DNA of 64,000 bases, taken from assembly GCF_021130785.1 (NCBI RefSeq), contig NW_025778908.1:26366-90365 (forward strand), read 5' to 3'. Below the pieces are notes generated by a model. The model saw nothing but the letters and a program-made list of their open reading frames with translations. It made no database searches and was not told where the DNA came from. Source of the stretch: Homalodisca vitripennis (Eukaryota > Arthropoda > Insecta > Hemiptera > Cicadellidae). Made by a program: the position numbers and the translations under genes. Below, piece by piece: positions 1-13,787 of this stretch (its first letter is position 1; every line of letters starts with the position of its first letter).

Positions 1-900
1 GATGAGTTGCTGAGAGGGCCAAGGTGAAATAGTTTTCAGTGAGTCGATAAATCTCACGTTACTATCCAATTCCATGAGAATGACTTTAGTGCCACGCAAT
101 AATGTAGACTCTGGACGAATTTTGTCTGTTCCAGTACGTATTTTAAGATGAACTGAAATCAAAGCCCTGGCCCGTTGTGAGCCATTACACAAACTTTTTT
201 TGAAATTTTATTCTAGACATCCATCACATATTCCATGAATTTTAACTACAGGATCTTGTCTAAATATCTCTAGTGCGGGTGCCCTACACAATTTTCACAA
301 TTTCCACCACCGATATACATTTGAAACAAATTATTGTGAGACACATAGATTTACTATTATGAACTTTTTTATCATTAATGTACTCGTCCTGACTTGTTTT
401 CCAGATCGAAAAAGATGAATAGATAATCTTCTGTGATTTTGGGCTTGCCTTTGTCCGACCTCGCAGTAGCACTGGTGGTTTGGGCCTTGAATTCATTACA
501 GATTTTACATAAAACTTCGCCGCATACCATGTTTCGATTTTTACGCTGTTTACAGAAAATCCGAGTCTCTTTGACATTTGTTTTTGCATTTATTAACAGA
601 TTTACACCCACCGTTCACACCATGGTGAGTCCGCGAAACATAATATTGATTTTTTAGAGATGATGATACAAATTTGGGCAAAACTATTTCCCTCCATGCC
701 CCTCTTTACACCGAGGTCGAGAGACTGTCTAGCCACGCAGGACAGACATTTGAACAGTCTGCTGTTCATCTTTGTATTGTCCGTAACGGGACATGGCATG
801 CTGTCGCCGCAGAAAAGAAAAGGCACCGCAAAAGCATGCAGTGAGGATTGTTGATCACATTATCTAACATGACCGTGTATGATTACAAGTAGGTTATATT
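1..900 (-). pseudogene. polB: Family B DNA polymerase, N-terminal fragment (copy of element 1 gene)
   Basis: On the minus strand the pieces QDEYINDKKVH and CFKCISVVEIVKIV match QDEYINDKTVH and the Cys-rich segment of the polymerase at 30700-30950. The region near 500-560 matches its KHVCGEVICKI segment. Only the N-terminal (exonuclease-proximal) part is present, because the window edge cuts it. Several frameshifts break it. It belongs to inverted arm A and is probably not an independent gene. Confidence 0.65.
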
Positions 901-2396
901 GTACAAAAGCCACTTGTCAATTATTACCGTTTAAAATACATCGTCCCGACCCCTTACATGTGTATAGTTGAAGATCTGTAATATATATCTTTTTTTTGAA
1001 GGGATATGAAATATTTGTAAATTCGAGACACGCCCGCTTCCCTGTTCAGAAATTTGGACCCCACCCGAAACTGAGTCATCATTTTTATTGGCTCTAAGAT
1101 TTTGTCGCTTACGCCTTGTCCCGCCTTATTGCTTTGAAACTGAGGATATTTTTGGGCGTAGGCCTTTGTGCTACCAACTATAGCTCGGGCGAGACACAGA
1201 AGTGTCCCCAATTTCTAGTCGATACAATAACATTTTCGTGCTTTACATTCTTCGTGAAAAGTTATTGGTACATACCAGTCTTCTGAGGCCGACCAACTCG
1301 CCTGCCACCCCACAAGGGAGATGTGAACACGTGTACATATTCGACTTGAACGTATCGGTAGACTTATAACAGAGTCCGCGTTACTATTGAATTATTCCCA
1401 CCGAAAATTTCAAAAAGGACATCGTCTATTGACCTGATCAGCTACCGAAATGCCACGTAGCCCGGATCTTTACTCTTTTAAAATTTTGACTATGAATGTA
1501 AATCCGAGGTAGTCCGAAGCAGATGCAATTTGCTTTCAATTCATTTTACAATGTTAGAACATCCCGTCCTTAGCCAATCGATTTCATTAATGATTTTCAG
1601 GGACGGGGTTGAAATTTAAAGGTGGTCTTAGTACCAGTAATCCCTATATTTTTTTATGTAAGGGCTCCTCGTTTTTACCTAGCTTTGTTATCAGGAAATC
1701 CAACGCCATATCCCTTTAACAGTTCAAGATCTACTTCAATATTTGTTTCGTAAGACATTTTCATAATGGTTATTATAAGAAACGATCTTACGTTAGAAAA
1801 GCAACTATTTGATTAAAAAGCTTAACTGCTACTAGTAACGATAATTTACTTATTTAGATAAAGAAATATAATTACAAGAATATATTAACGTAAATTTAAA
1901 AATGAATATTAAAGTAAAAATATTTTAACGTATTAAGATTGAATTTAAATTTTAACTCCCCACCAGTAATTCAAAAGAATCGAAATTGTTTAAAATTTAA
2001 TTGCGTGTAAATACTCAGAGCGAACACACGTCCCTACTCTCCCTACCTCCCCACGAGATCTGACGAAAGAAAAGGGAAAGTGCCGGCCTCTCAGGGTTCC
2101 ACACACCAATCCAGAGCGCGTAGATACTATTTTACATCCAACAAGGACTCCTTTATTCCCAGCCATAGGGAAGCGCGGAAATTTTCTTGTTTCATATCAG
2201 CTGGCTAACTCATGCTATTTTAACTTACAGACTGCCTTCTGATGACGTCCACCCACAACATATTGCTATCTGTGTGGGGCGGAGTAAGAGTGCCCAAAGT
2301 GAAAAATATTTTTAAAATAGTTAAAATAAAGAATTAGTTTTTAACCCAAAAAATGTTTTTTTTTAAAACTCCTGGAACCCCTATTCTCACTCTAAT
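901..2396. other. Non-coding copy of the polymerase upstream region
   Basis: This is the inverted counterpart of about 28896-30300, between the element 1 TIR and its polymerase. Shared blocks include the run around 2040-2260 (copy of 29030-29270). I see no convincing gene here; the short ORFs do not persist in the other copy. Confidence 0.5.
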
Positions 2397-3106
2397 ATCA
2401 TGCACACCAATAATAACTATTCGTCTTTATTTCTCTTGTTTTAGTTTGACCTTTCCCCCCAATTTCACAATTTTTGAGGTGATAGTTTCCCCTGTGGCCC
2501 GCCAAGTTCAACATTTGGAGTTAAATGTTCCCCCTTTCCCGCCAATTTCCACACACATTGAGGTTATTTGTGAACTGTTCCCCCAACTGGGCGACAGCCA
2601 TCTAAGAAAGTGAGGTTTAATTTGTGACCCTGTTCCCCCGCAATTGCATCATGGGCGCAGCCCAATATTGAATTAATCGCGGGAAACCAAAAAAGTGCGT
2701 TAGGTTTCCTCCCCTGTTCCCGCAAATTTTTCCCGCCCTCGGCCCGCCATATTGGGAATTTTCCCCTCCGTCCCCGTTTCTCCCTCACCCGGACCCAACA
2801 AATCACCGATTTTAACCGAAAAACAACGATTTTGGGACACCCCAAAATTCATCACCCGATTTTTACCCGAAAAACACGATAATTTCGACAGAATTTTTGG
2901 AACATGTTCCCATAGGATAAGATGTGAGCAGAAGTTTCTCCCCACCGCACACCTAAAGGGATTTCTCCACAAATTTGGGATGAAGTTCCTCCACACCACT
3001 ATGTTTGTGATCACGGTGATACATGGGCGCACGCCATCTTGGATCACTGACACCCCTCTGCGACCGAACCAAGTCAAGCGCGGGGCTAATCCGCGGGAGT
3101 CCTACT
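2397..3106 (+). repeat. Third copy of the element 1 terminal inverted repeat
   Basis: It matches 48661-49373 in the same orientation and 28060-28895 in inverted orientation: the repeated 'CCGCCAATTTC..GAGGTTA' units, the AAATCACCGATTTT/ACCGAAAAA stretch and the end CCTACT. Just after it the sequence continues as TTTAACAAAACAAGATG. This is the same flank found, inverted, left of 28060. It therefore marks the element 1/element 2 junction inside arm A. Confidence 0.85.
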
Positions 3107-4215
3107 TTAACAAAACAAGATGAGTCAATGCATATCTTGGGGAACTGATAATTTTAGTTTAATCGAGAATAATTGTTATAACGTTTTTTATTTTCTAAGA
3201 TGGAAGTAAGAAAACCACAATAAATTTGGATAGAAAAGGGGTCGAAAACTGTGGCCATTAAAGCACAATTAAAGGAACTATTTGTTATTCCAAAAGTGAT
3301 GTAGTTTTCAAACAGTTTAGAATCAACTTTTAAATTTGGACAATTTTGGGAAGCGGTCGGTGATTTAGCACGATTTTTCGCTTAGGATGTCTTTGAAAAA
3401 ATTTTAAAATTTTTCCCAATCTATACAAGGTGGGATTTTAACATTAGTTTTCCATAAGAGCTGAAGACGATGATGTGATTCCTGAAGACTGCAACTGTAA
3501 AGTGTTATCCTGGAGTGTTGATGGCACAATTACGAATTTAACGATTTTTTTCATTAGAGTTGCCGATGATTGATTTTCACAAACCACGAGTAAAATTCAG
3601 TTGATTATAAAAATTATAAAAATCTCAAAACATTATGTATAATTTTCTAGATTGGCCCAATGTATTGGGAACAAAAGAGTATTTCCCCGGGAACAACTTA
3701 TTCGGGTTCGAATATCACAAATATTTTATAGATAGATATCTTCAATCCCAATTTCGTTATCACGGTTTTTGCAAACAATAATGACAAATAAGACAAGAAA
3801 AAAATCCTGTCAAAGTTTGATAGTTTGGATGTAAAAAATATCAAGTAAAATTGAAAACGGGTTTCCCTTATTATCCGATTATGAATAACAAGACTTTAAA
3901 AACAATTTATTTTTTTTGTTTCCGGGGGGGCTTATCAGAATCAAGTAATCAGATGTCTCAAGATGTTATGAAAGTTTACTACAAAAATAATTTGGGAAAT
4001 GTATTACAACCCCAAAGAATTTATAGCACATAAACCCATTTATGTCATTGATACAACAAATAGTTTGACAGAATAATTTTCTAGTTCAAAGAAAGATATA
4101 ATTATCAATTATTGGGATTGTCAATAACCTTGTTAACAAACGCGATTTTTGTTTATGTGGGTTTGTTTTTCTAGAAATTTTTAGCCTATGCTGTGCTTTA
4201 AACGATATTAAGAAA
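3107..4215 (+). pseudogene. Element 2 MCP distal fragment (copy in arm A)
   Basis: This is the inverted copy of 26998-28059. The sequence around 3470-3530 (EDCNC...VDGTI in pieces), 3780-3850 and 3960-4060 (LQPQRIYS, out of frame with the MCP reading) tracks the distal MCP region of element 2. It is heavily frameshifted. It starts exactly where the TIR copy ends, as expected if element 1 interrupts the MCP gene. Confidence 0.55.
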
Positions 4216-4279
4216 ATTCAGTAATAATCGTCTGATTTTTCTGGGTTGACGAATGTTAGGCAAAATTTCATTAGTTTCC

Positions 4280-4508
4280 GTTTAAAATAGAGTTTTCATT
4301 GAATTCTTGAGATTTTTTCCTTAAAACACAACTTTATGAAATTAGAAGCCTACAATAGACAGTAATACAGCCTGATAGATTCGGGTTTAATTTTTTCACT
4401 CGTGAGTTACAGATCTTTAGTTTTAAATTGTCCCCTTTTAAAATAATTTTACGTTGAATTTTTCTAATGTCCCAAAAGTGACTAGAACCCCTCACATTCA
4501 TATCTACT
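4280..4508 (+). repeat. Element 2 terminal repeat copy (arm A)
   Basis: AAATTAGAAGCCTACAAT, AGACAGTAATACAGC and TAGATTCGG match the right end of element 2 (63700-63760). The end TATCTACT followed by TATATA matches 63931-63944. This is the inverted equivalent of the left terminus at 26678. Confidence 0.75.
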
Positions 4509-4556
4509 TATATATAAACTTAGTATAATATATATATATATATATATAGTATAATA
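4509..4556. repeat. AT microsatellite next to element 2 terminus
   Basis: A (TA)n run lies directly outside the TACT terminus. It is the arm A counterpart of 26612-26677. Confidence 0.85.
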
Positions 4557-4729
4557 ATGTTATATGAGAGTTTCAAAAAAACTTGATAATGATGTGCAAA
4601 TAAAGCCTTTTAATACAAATAACCATCACAAATTAATGCACATAGCGTAAAGAACAAAATATTGCTGACAGCTTCTTTATTCAAAAGCACTTTTACAACA
4701 TAATTTAACCCTTTTTCACTTCATAATTT

Positions 4730-5045
4730 CCAGTGGCGTAGTTGGCGAAACTCTGAAGCGGTTTGAGTGAAGTGAGAGTCATACTCCGAACTAGTCAACA
4801 ATAAACGTAATAAATTTCAGAAACTCAATTGTTGATAAGTAAAATTTATTGCGCAAACCCAAACAATTAACAAATTTATCGCATAAGTGTAAGAGAAAAA
4901 AATTGGCAATATAGTTATAGATTATTAGGTCACTTCCCAAACGATATATATTGCTTTCATCCTAATCTTCCCAGGCGCATAGTTTGGGCAACACTGAAGC
5001 TTTGAGAGAGAGCCAACCTCCGAACATCTCCGCCCACACAACACG
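4730..5045. repeat. Tandem repeat in flanking DNA, unit about 245 bp (arm A)
   Basis: Two related blocks, at 4730-4800 and 4970-5042, share CCAG(G/T)GGCG.AGTT.GGC.AA and AAGC.TT.AG. The inverted counterparts are at 26395-26460 and 26125-26205. I see no coding sequence. This could be a host SINE-like or satellite unit. Confidence 0.55.
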
Positions 5046-5739
5046 ACCACAGTCTTTTAATCACTTTATTGATGCCAAATACGGTTATTGTGTGGTGGGT
5101 CCTTGTTTCCATGTAAACTTACGGGAAGGGCATAGCAACTAAATTGTTCTTTCTCGACGGTGCTGGTTGTCCTAATTCATCTACAAATGTATCTATAAAT
5201 TCGTAAATTTGACATCTTCAAGTACGGTAATGTATAACCCTTTCAGATACCTGGCCAATTTACTAAATTCAAATTTTTTTTAATCAATCAATTAGGGAAA
5301 AACCCCCAAATCTAGGTGGTTTTTTATTCTCACTCTTTTGCAGACCTAGTTCTTGAACTAAATAATTAATAAAACTACCCCCCCAATTAATTTTAATATA
5401 TATTGAAAACAAAAAGAAACAGTTACGAAAAAATCAATAAAATTTCAAATTTAACTGGCATCTTAAAAATTTAAAAATACCGGTTTTTTCACGAACAAAA
5501 TAGTAAACCCTATTTCCTCAGGTAAATAAAGAAAAAAAACGAATCTATATATGACCGTACATTAAAAAAGTTAGTGCAGATGACGACTAAAACAAGCTAT
5601 TAACACATTCAATACATTGTATAGGTACTGTATTATATTAATTCTACACTGACATTCTCAAACCCGCTTTTCATATTCGGAATATATCGATTTTACATGT
5701 CATTATACTGGGAAGAAAAATTATGGTTGTGACCTCAAA

Positions 5740-6260
5740 AAGGGTTGGTGGCGCGTACGAGCCGGATTTTGATAAAAAGTTTTTATAACCACATTTTAGA
5801 CACAGTGACTACTAATACTTCAATTTATGCCCACAATAAAGGGTCTAATAGGGCCCGCGTCCAATATTTTTGGAGAATAAGCATCGATTTTTTACAATCT
5901 CGAAAGTACAGGAAAAACATATGAATTATCCGGTACCCCAAAAACGATACGGAGATTTGTTTTGATGTAAAACTTTCTATACACATTAATTTAATACATG
6001 GTCTACGTAGACACAACACAGCCCAGCATAGTTAGGCCCTTGTCAAATTTTCCGTGAGCCAAACCCCAATACTGGCTACTTTTATGTAAAATCGTAATGT
6101 ATGCTATGGATGGTCCGATACCTCAAAAACGTTAACGAGCCCAATGTTAATAAAACTTTTTTATACACAATCTTAACAGGTCTAACTACACTACAATATA
6201 GACCTTTTTCGTAGGCTGCGCCTATTTTTGTTATTAAATTTAAGTATATATTTATACGTT
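5740..6260. repeat. Tandem repeat in flanking DNA, unit about 185 bp (arm A)
   Basis: Three units (near 5740, 5935 and 6118) repeat a pattern: ACC(C/T)CAAAAA.G, then GAT..TAAAA.TTTTTATA, then a GGTCTA-like block. The other arm shows the same period at about 25060-25560. It lies in flanking DNA outside both elements. Confidence 0.5.
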
Positions 6261-6639
6261 TTACGTTATTGGGAACTGATTCCGGGTACAAGTTCCTTTT
6301 TTAGGAATCTTTGGCCAGTTTCAGTCGGCACTCACAACAAGGGTTTGAAGATTATTGTGACCATACTTCTTACTTGTTAGGATACCGATGTATCTTTCTT
6401 TAATCAAACAAATGTTTGAATTTATAAATTTTAGTTTTAAGGTTTTAATAATATATAAATGTAAATTTTATATATAAAGTTATTAAAAATAATTTTAAAT
6501 TATAATATATATAGTATATATATAGTATATTTTAATATATTTTATATGATATTATTATAATATAATTAGAAAGAGAAGAGAGAGAGAATTAGAGAAGTTT
6601 TAAATTAACATTAAAAAGTGTTTGTTATTTAAAGAAAAT

Positions 6640-9600
6640 TCCATATTCTGCGTTAAATTTACTCTTGGATTTAAAAGTAATACCGTTGAATTTGAAAAAC
6701 TCTATTTAATTTTGATGTCTGACGTTTCGAAACATTCTAAAAACTTTTATTGGTTTTAAACGCCACCCTTGATTCAGCCTAATACGTAATGGAATAAATC
6801 TCCATATTCCCAAAGTAAGCTGTCTTTTAATTCATTGACAATTTGAATTTCATCGACTATGCTGATTCCATCCTTGACAGACACATCAAGTGACGTTCAG
6901 TCCCCAGAGAAGGATGTCTCAAAAATGGTTAACCTCTCAAACGAATTGGGCTCAAGAACCCAGCGTGAACGATCCGAAACAGTCAGTTTGAAAATTGGTA
7001 TGAGGTACGAAACGAGTCTATTTCCAGACTGTAGGGAAAAGTCATTCGTGATACCCCTTTAACGGCACGCTAGAAACAAGCATTCCCTAAAACGAGCCCC
7101 AAAAACCGACCATGCCGCGAGCCTACCGGGGTTTGAACGATTTTAAAAACTTCATAGGGCATTGCTGGTCCATGGAAAAATTGTTGGCGATGCCCGTGTA
7201 CGCTGAGTTGCGTTAGTGGCCGGGGCCCACGTCATCGCATGAGGCGGGAAGGATCATGCGATTGCGTTACCGTTCTGATGTAGTCAATAATGTGTCTTGT
7301 CTTTGCACAGTGCAATGTCATATTGGAAAGGCAAACCCCGTCATGATATTAGAGTAAAATATCACCAAGATCCAAAATATAAAATTCGGATATTAATTTT
7401 GAAAATGTGGAGAATTTAGAATGAAAAAACTAATGGTACTAAATTCTACTTAAGGTCCATTATCCGAACCCCCTTTGGGTATGATGGTTCCAATGATTAC
7501 CAATTGTGATGGGGTAAATTTATATGAACTATTTGTATCGTGTTTTTTATTTCAATTTCAATCTCATCCTAATAACCCCTTTTTAAGGAGGGGAAAATGC
7601 ACTTAGTCTTTTAAATAATTCTTCCGTAAATCCCGTTTTAAACACAGATCCAAATACTTTTAATTTAATCCGGCACAAAAAAACAAAACCCCAAAAATAG
7701 CGTTTTTTTAAAAAGGTTTTGTTTTAATTGGCAAGCAGTAACCCAAAAGTATGTGGGGGGGGAAAAACTATGGTTGATTTCGATTTAAAAAACGCAACTT
7801 TTCAACAAGGCCCCAAAAAAAAGGACCGTTTGGAAGCGACAAGCGGGCGAAAAAAGGTTTTTAATTTGGGCTTTTATACCCAAATTTTTGGGGGTCCCTA
7901 GAGGTTCGCTTGGGGGCCTGCTTTCCAAGTTGCGTAGTTGCGCGGGGAGACCAGCGTGGCATTCCAATTAGCAATTTCAGGGGGGGGGAGCAAAATTTTT
8001 TCCCTTAAGTCAAAGGTTGTGTCGTAATGGTTTATGTTTTCAAACGATGTTTCCCCGGGCTAAATTTAGAATCGAGGGGAATCCCCTGTATCGAATTAAA
8101 GTAAATTTTTCTAACAAGGAGAAAACCAATTTGTAAATCCCAAAAATTTGGTTGAAGATTGGAAGATTTGAATGTAAAAAAAGATGAAAAAATAAAATTG
8201 GCTACCTAAACTTCCATTTAAAAGTCCCACTTTCCAAAGGGTTTTGGTGGGTTAACGAAAGTAAAAGCAAATATGATTGGGAAGGGAATTATATTACATT
8301 ATTTTTTTAAAGTTGTTTTATTGTTTGTTAAATATAATTCTTATCTAAAATAAAACCCCTTTATTATTGGAGGAAATTTTGGAATCATTAAGGGCATTTT
8401 AAATTCTTTGTTAAAAATTTCCCCGGTTTTTAATAGAGCATAAAAATAAATAATTTTAAATTTGAAGCTTATTGTAAACCTTAGTTTGGGTGAAAAATTT
8501 GCCACCCACAAAAACCCCCCAAAAAGAACATAAATTTAAGGAAAGTGTAGAAAAGAATTCCATTAAAAAGGACGTTAATTGGGGTAGAGTATTAAATAGG
8601 ATAGGGGAACCGTTTGTTAAAAATTAAATAAGCAGGAAGCATTTCAAATTTTGTCCTTTCGTGGCAAAAAGTATTAAAACAATAAATTAAACAAGTAAAT
8701 GCAACAAATTAAAAGAAGGGTTCTTCGTTCCCCCCATTAAATAAGAATTTTTTCCCCAAAATAAACAAAAAACCGAACAAGCATCAAAAATAAAAATTTA
8801 ACCCAACACATTTTATTAAATTTTTGGAACGTACAATCTCCAGAAATTAAGGGGTTCCTTAATTAAAACCGTAAATTTTTCAGTCAAAAGGTAACTGCTT
8901 GGGGAATTTTACATTAGCAAGTAAAATTGAATACAAATTAAAAAATAATTCCTTGGTAACAAACTATTTTATTAACAACATAATTACCCAAAAAATAAAA
9001 ACGGTTTATAAACCTACCCACTATTCGGAATACCAAAATTGGGGGTTTTTTCGGTAGTTTTAAATGGGGAGTTTTTCTGGGCCTAAAAGCGCCTAAAGTC
9101 AATAAAAAACAAAATTATGAAATTAAAGGCTCCTCTTTTTAAATGTGTCGTTAGAATGAAATAAGGGGGGCCTTAAAAAACCGGAACCATCCTAAAATTA
9201 AAAGGAATTTTCCCTGCAGCAACAAAGGGAAATAACCGTTGGGTAAACTTTTAAAAATGACCTTCCCGTAACCGAGAAATTTTTGCCATTTTTTTAATAG
9301 TAAAATTTCAAATAATTAAATCGTTAATAAACTTCAGTTGAAATATTATTCCTTTTTCTAAACCAGCCCCCTTCCTTTTTGGTTTTTATTTTCCCTATCT
9401 TTTAACTTTTGGATTTTAGTTATTCTGGTTTTTTCCTTTTACGACCGATAAAGTCCGAAGTTTACAAAACAAAGCCTACTTTTTCGTTTTCTAGCCTGAG
9501 ACCCCCAAAAAATTGGTTGGGATGGGTCTAAGTCGGCGAATGGTTCCAAACCCAGGTTTCCCTATAAAAACCCCCAATTTAAAGTTATTTAAAGCAAAAC

Positions 9601-12600
9601 ACCCATAATATTACCTCGTTAATTCCGAAGGTTTTTGGCCATGGGGTTTTTTTTAAAAGGGGGCTAACCCCTTTCTTGGTTTAGTGTGTTTTGAATTTTT
9701 AGTGACGGTTTTTGAAAAAATTAAAGTTTAGGTTTGTATTACTGTAAGAATATTGAATAAAATTCCCAAAATTTTTTTGTTCAAAGGGTATCGTTTGTAT
9801 TTGGTTTAAAAAACCTGGACGTTTGGTTGATGCTGTCTCATAATCATGGGGTTGAACCCAAACCCTGTACCCCGGAACAAAAACGGTAGGATAGATTAAG
9901 ATGCCCAATTCCCCGGTAGGGGTTACTCTATCTCCCCAATGCCTTTTAAATGTCCCGCAAAAGGGGTTTTACGCCACGGCGGTAGAAAAAATTTTATAGG
10001 TGCTTTAATTCGCGTTTGAGGCAAGATTAGAAGATTATAACGACGAATATTTAGAAGGGGTTGACTTCATCAGGTTAGTTAGCTTTAAGAAATTTTACTT
10101 TTTAGATTGGTGTTAAAATTCATTTTCCAATTTCTACAAAAAGGAAGGGACAATATTTATAAGGGGAAAGTTCTTTACTCTAATAAATTAATTACTGTTA
10201 CAGTATGATATTTATTTTTTTTCCAAATTTTAAAAAACTGACGGTTAATCTTGGTTTTTCGTTTTTCTCTCATTTAACAAAAGGGGTAAAAAAGAACTTA
10301 AACCAAAAGTTAGGAAAATCCTAACAATTACTAAGGCTATACAACCTGCCGGCAATTGAATTTACCCATTAAAAGGGGGAAAGGTTTAAAAAAATTAAAT
10401 TATAAACGGCCATGTAAATTGTTGCGCATTCCAAATTTTTATTACAAATTTTTAGAAAACTTTAAATTTTATTTCAAAACCCAAAGGTTATTAATATAAT
10501 TTGTTAAGAGATTTTTCAATACAAATTTTAATTGGAAAAATTTTATAATAAAAACATTAATAAAAATAAATTCAAACATTTTAAACCTTAAAAAAATTTT
10601 TAGGGGGTTAACAAAAATTAAAAAAATTTTTGAATATTTGAAAAACAAAACAAAAAAAAAAATCGGGGGAATTTCATAAATTTTTTATTTGGATCTTTAT
10701 TATGTTTCCACAATGGTAGAAAAAATTCTTTCCAGTTTTAAAAAACCTTTTTCTTTTCACCAAAAAGACTTAAAAACTTTAAATTTAAAGTCTATGGTTA
10801 TTTGAAATAAGGGTTTTTAATTTCTTATTTTACATGGTTTTTTTATTTTTTGCAATAAAACCCCAAAACCCCAGTCTTTCCAAGTTCAAAGGTAATAATA
10901 AATTTAAAGGGGTTTTTTCATTTTAGTTGTTCCTGGGAATTAAATTAGTTAAAAAGTTTGGGGAGGGAGGGGTACTTTATTTAATTGTTAAAAACTGAAA
11001 ATGGGAGAGCGTTTACAATAAAAAAAATATTGGTCCCTCCAGCTTTTTTTGGGGGGAAAATCATCAGCCTCTGCTCCTTGAGGACTTTATGTAAGTACCC
11101 TGAAAGTTGAATCGTTTTTAATTTAAAAATGCTTAAATATTTTGTGCGATTATTATGACCCCTTTACAAAACTGTAAACCATAAAATTTGTTTGAGTTTA
11201 GGCTTTGTTATTTAAATCACCCAATTTTATTAAAGGTTCTCCTAAACCGCAACTTTTAATTTTCCGTTTCCTTTTGGTTTAAACCTAGTTTATATTGTTA
11301 ATTAGTAATTTTAAAATGGTTTGCATTTAAAAAAAACTTCTTAAAAAGTCGCATTCCAATTGCTTAAAGAGTCGGGAACACATTTGTAAGGTCTGCCCTA
11401 CAAAAGAAGGGTCCACAATTAAAGTTTCACCATGCCTTGTGAAAAAATTACATAAATTCAATACGGGTAAAAATTTTGCACCTAGGGAAAATACGAAAAT
11501 ATTCCCAAACCTCTTAAAATGAAATCGACTACCAAACATCTGATTAACTCACGATAGAAAAATTTAAACCCCGTTTCGTATACGAATCCTGACTTTAAAT
11601 TTTAACAAATGTTTCCGTACACGTCGTTTCCCATTAAAAACTAGGCCCATAAAATTATTGAACAATTACTGTGGCCTCAAATTCTTGATCGGCTAGGATA
11701 AACTCAAAACCCCCGGGTTTTTCTCCCAAAAATCCAAAAAGTCCTTAAAACCTGGCCAAAAAGCCTTGCCCTTGAAGAAAATTTTTTAATTTATTTAAAA
11801 ATGGAGATTTGGAAAATGGACACCTTCTTCTATAGTAGGTGCTTGGGGAAGGGTATTTAGTATTTTACATCGCAAGCTTTTATTTAAATACACCTAAACC
11901 TACGTTTGCAACACTTCCATGAAATTTGTAATTTGTTTTAAAAGAAAGGGTACTTTGAATCTGTTCAAACCCTAAATTGTTTTTTAGATAACCGGGGAAA
12001 ATTTTGTTAACCGTTTATAATTGGTTCGTAGGGTTTTAGTGGTTTGTTTTTTTGAGAGTTTGAGTATTTTGTAATGTTATTTAACCCAGTCGTGACTATT
12101 TAAAGGTCAATAGGACCCACAAGATTATTAGTGCTTAAAAGTTTTACATTAGTTGACAATAGTTGGGTTTTGGTTAAGGTCGTTAAGGGGATTTTTTGGG
12201 TTTTTTTTTGGGAAAGGGTTTTTAGAATCAAGGGGTTTAATGCAAGGTACATTCGAATGGTTGGATAAATGCGGACGGGAACTACCATTTATTTTAAATA
12301 AGTTTTTGTAATTTTAAAAAATCCAAAATTCAAACAATTCAATGATTTAAACACAATTAAACAAAAAGCATGTAACATAATTTGGGCGGCCGTGAGTCAA
12401 TTCCGCTGAGGTACCATTGGGGTCTGGAAAGGCTTTGTTTTCAAAACCATGCTAAATCGAAACCCCTTTATTGAGGGGTTTGGTACAAATGAAAAAAACG
12501 GGGGGTAACTTTAAAAGAGCAAACCCCTTTTTTGTTAAATTACCAATTGTAGTATTTAAAAAAAACCTTTAATTGAAAAATTTTACTTTAAAGGGAAAAC

Positions 12601-13787
12601 CTTTCTTCAGTTTACCTTTAGGGAAATATAAAAAGTTAAAGGGTTCCTGGGCAAACATGGACAATTTTTGCTAAACGTAAAACCATTTTTAACATTAAAG
12701 AAATACAGGTTAAAAAACTTAAACCGGAAAAGACACTTCAAGAAAAAAAGGAATGTAAGGGCTGATGGCCTAAAAGTAACTTCACAAAGGAAGGAATTGA
12801 AATAGTTTGGGCCCCAAAGTGTATGGAGTTAGTTTAAAAAACCTTCCCCAGGGCTATTCTTTCGGACTTAAGCTTCATTTTTTTCCCAAAAAGAGATTTT
12901 ACCAGCGGTACAGAAAAGTTTTTTATAAATAATGTCTACATATAGGAAAAATATTTCCGAAAAATAGAAATCGAATGTAAGTGCCCTTTTTAAATTTTTT
13001 ACAATTTTAAATGGGGAAATATTTGGAGTGAATGGTAAAACTTAGGGGAAAGGTTTTAATGGGGGTTTATTTTTAAAATTGGCTAAAAATTCTTTTTAAA
13101 CTTCACAAAATAAAGCTTTGAAATATTTAATGCTCATACTAACAGAAGTTACATTTATAAAAACTACCAAACAGCTTTAACACAAAGCATTTTTAACCTT
13201 TCCCAAAAGGGCCGGTGGGTAAGGATTAACCCGGGTTTAAAATATTTGCCAACAAAATTTTAACCCCAACCTCCTTTTTTAATTTTATCTTAGTCAAGCA
13301 AATTTTAAACATTATGAAAATCTCGGGGCATTTCGGAGTTAACCAGTTAATATTTAAATGGTTTTATAGTTGTAAAAGGGAAATAAGAACAAACCACCAG
13401 GGTATTAGGAATTTCCTTTTCCTAAAACTAAAATGTGTAAGAGGTTCTTCAATTCAATTTAGACAAGGTTTCGAGGAACCCAAATAAAAGTTAAATAAAT
13501 TAATGAAATTAAGGCTCACAGTTTTTAAAGGTCATATAATCAGATCGAATTAAAAACCCAAACCCGCTTTCCCTTTTAATGTTGTTAAAAAAAAGCCTTG
13601 TAGATTATAAAGCGACAAGAGTCCTTATTATTTGCACGGGTGTAAATTTTTAGCCAAATAAGATTTTCCCCCACAGGGGAACCCCAAGCGGGCCAAACTC
13701 TAAAGGGCATGTTTAAATTTTACCACCGTTATATAGACGTTAATAAATAAATCTTAAATTGTCTTTTTCCCCAAAAATGGGGGTTAA
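6640..13787. other. No recognised gene; AT-rich, homopolymer-swollen DNA
   Basis: About 7 kb with very many runs of A, T, C and G (AAAAAA, CCCC, GGGGG). The longest ORFs are short (60-70 codons) and unlike known families. Short coding-like scraps occur near 6859-7062 and 10020-10090, but I cannot assign them. No match to other parts of the window was found by eye. The homopolymer texture resembles 13788-22990, which is demonstrably a degraded copy of a cleaner sequence. Confidence 0.6.

Larger units (their letters stand above)
1..6640. repeat. Inverted copy (arm A) of 24560-31218
   Basis: Read in reverse complement, this stretch follows 31218 down to about 24560 landmark by landmark. The polymerase coding near 1-900, the TIR at 2397-3106, the AT microsatellite near 4530 and the AT-rich block at 6430-6600 all recur in the same order on the other arm. 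Identity is interrupted by many indels, and similarity fades near 6640/24560. The arm already starts inside a gene at base 1, so it probably continues outside the window. It could be a true inverted duplication or a fold-back (template then complement) read joined into the assembly. Confidence 0.85.

Noticed and set aside
2564..3123. ORFs on both strands of the TIR copy (2564-3123)
   Set aside because: Terminal repeat DNA; the frames are not kept in the other two TIR copies.
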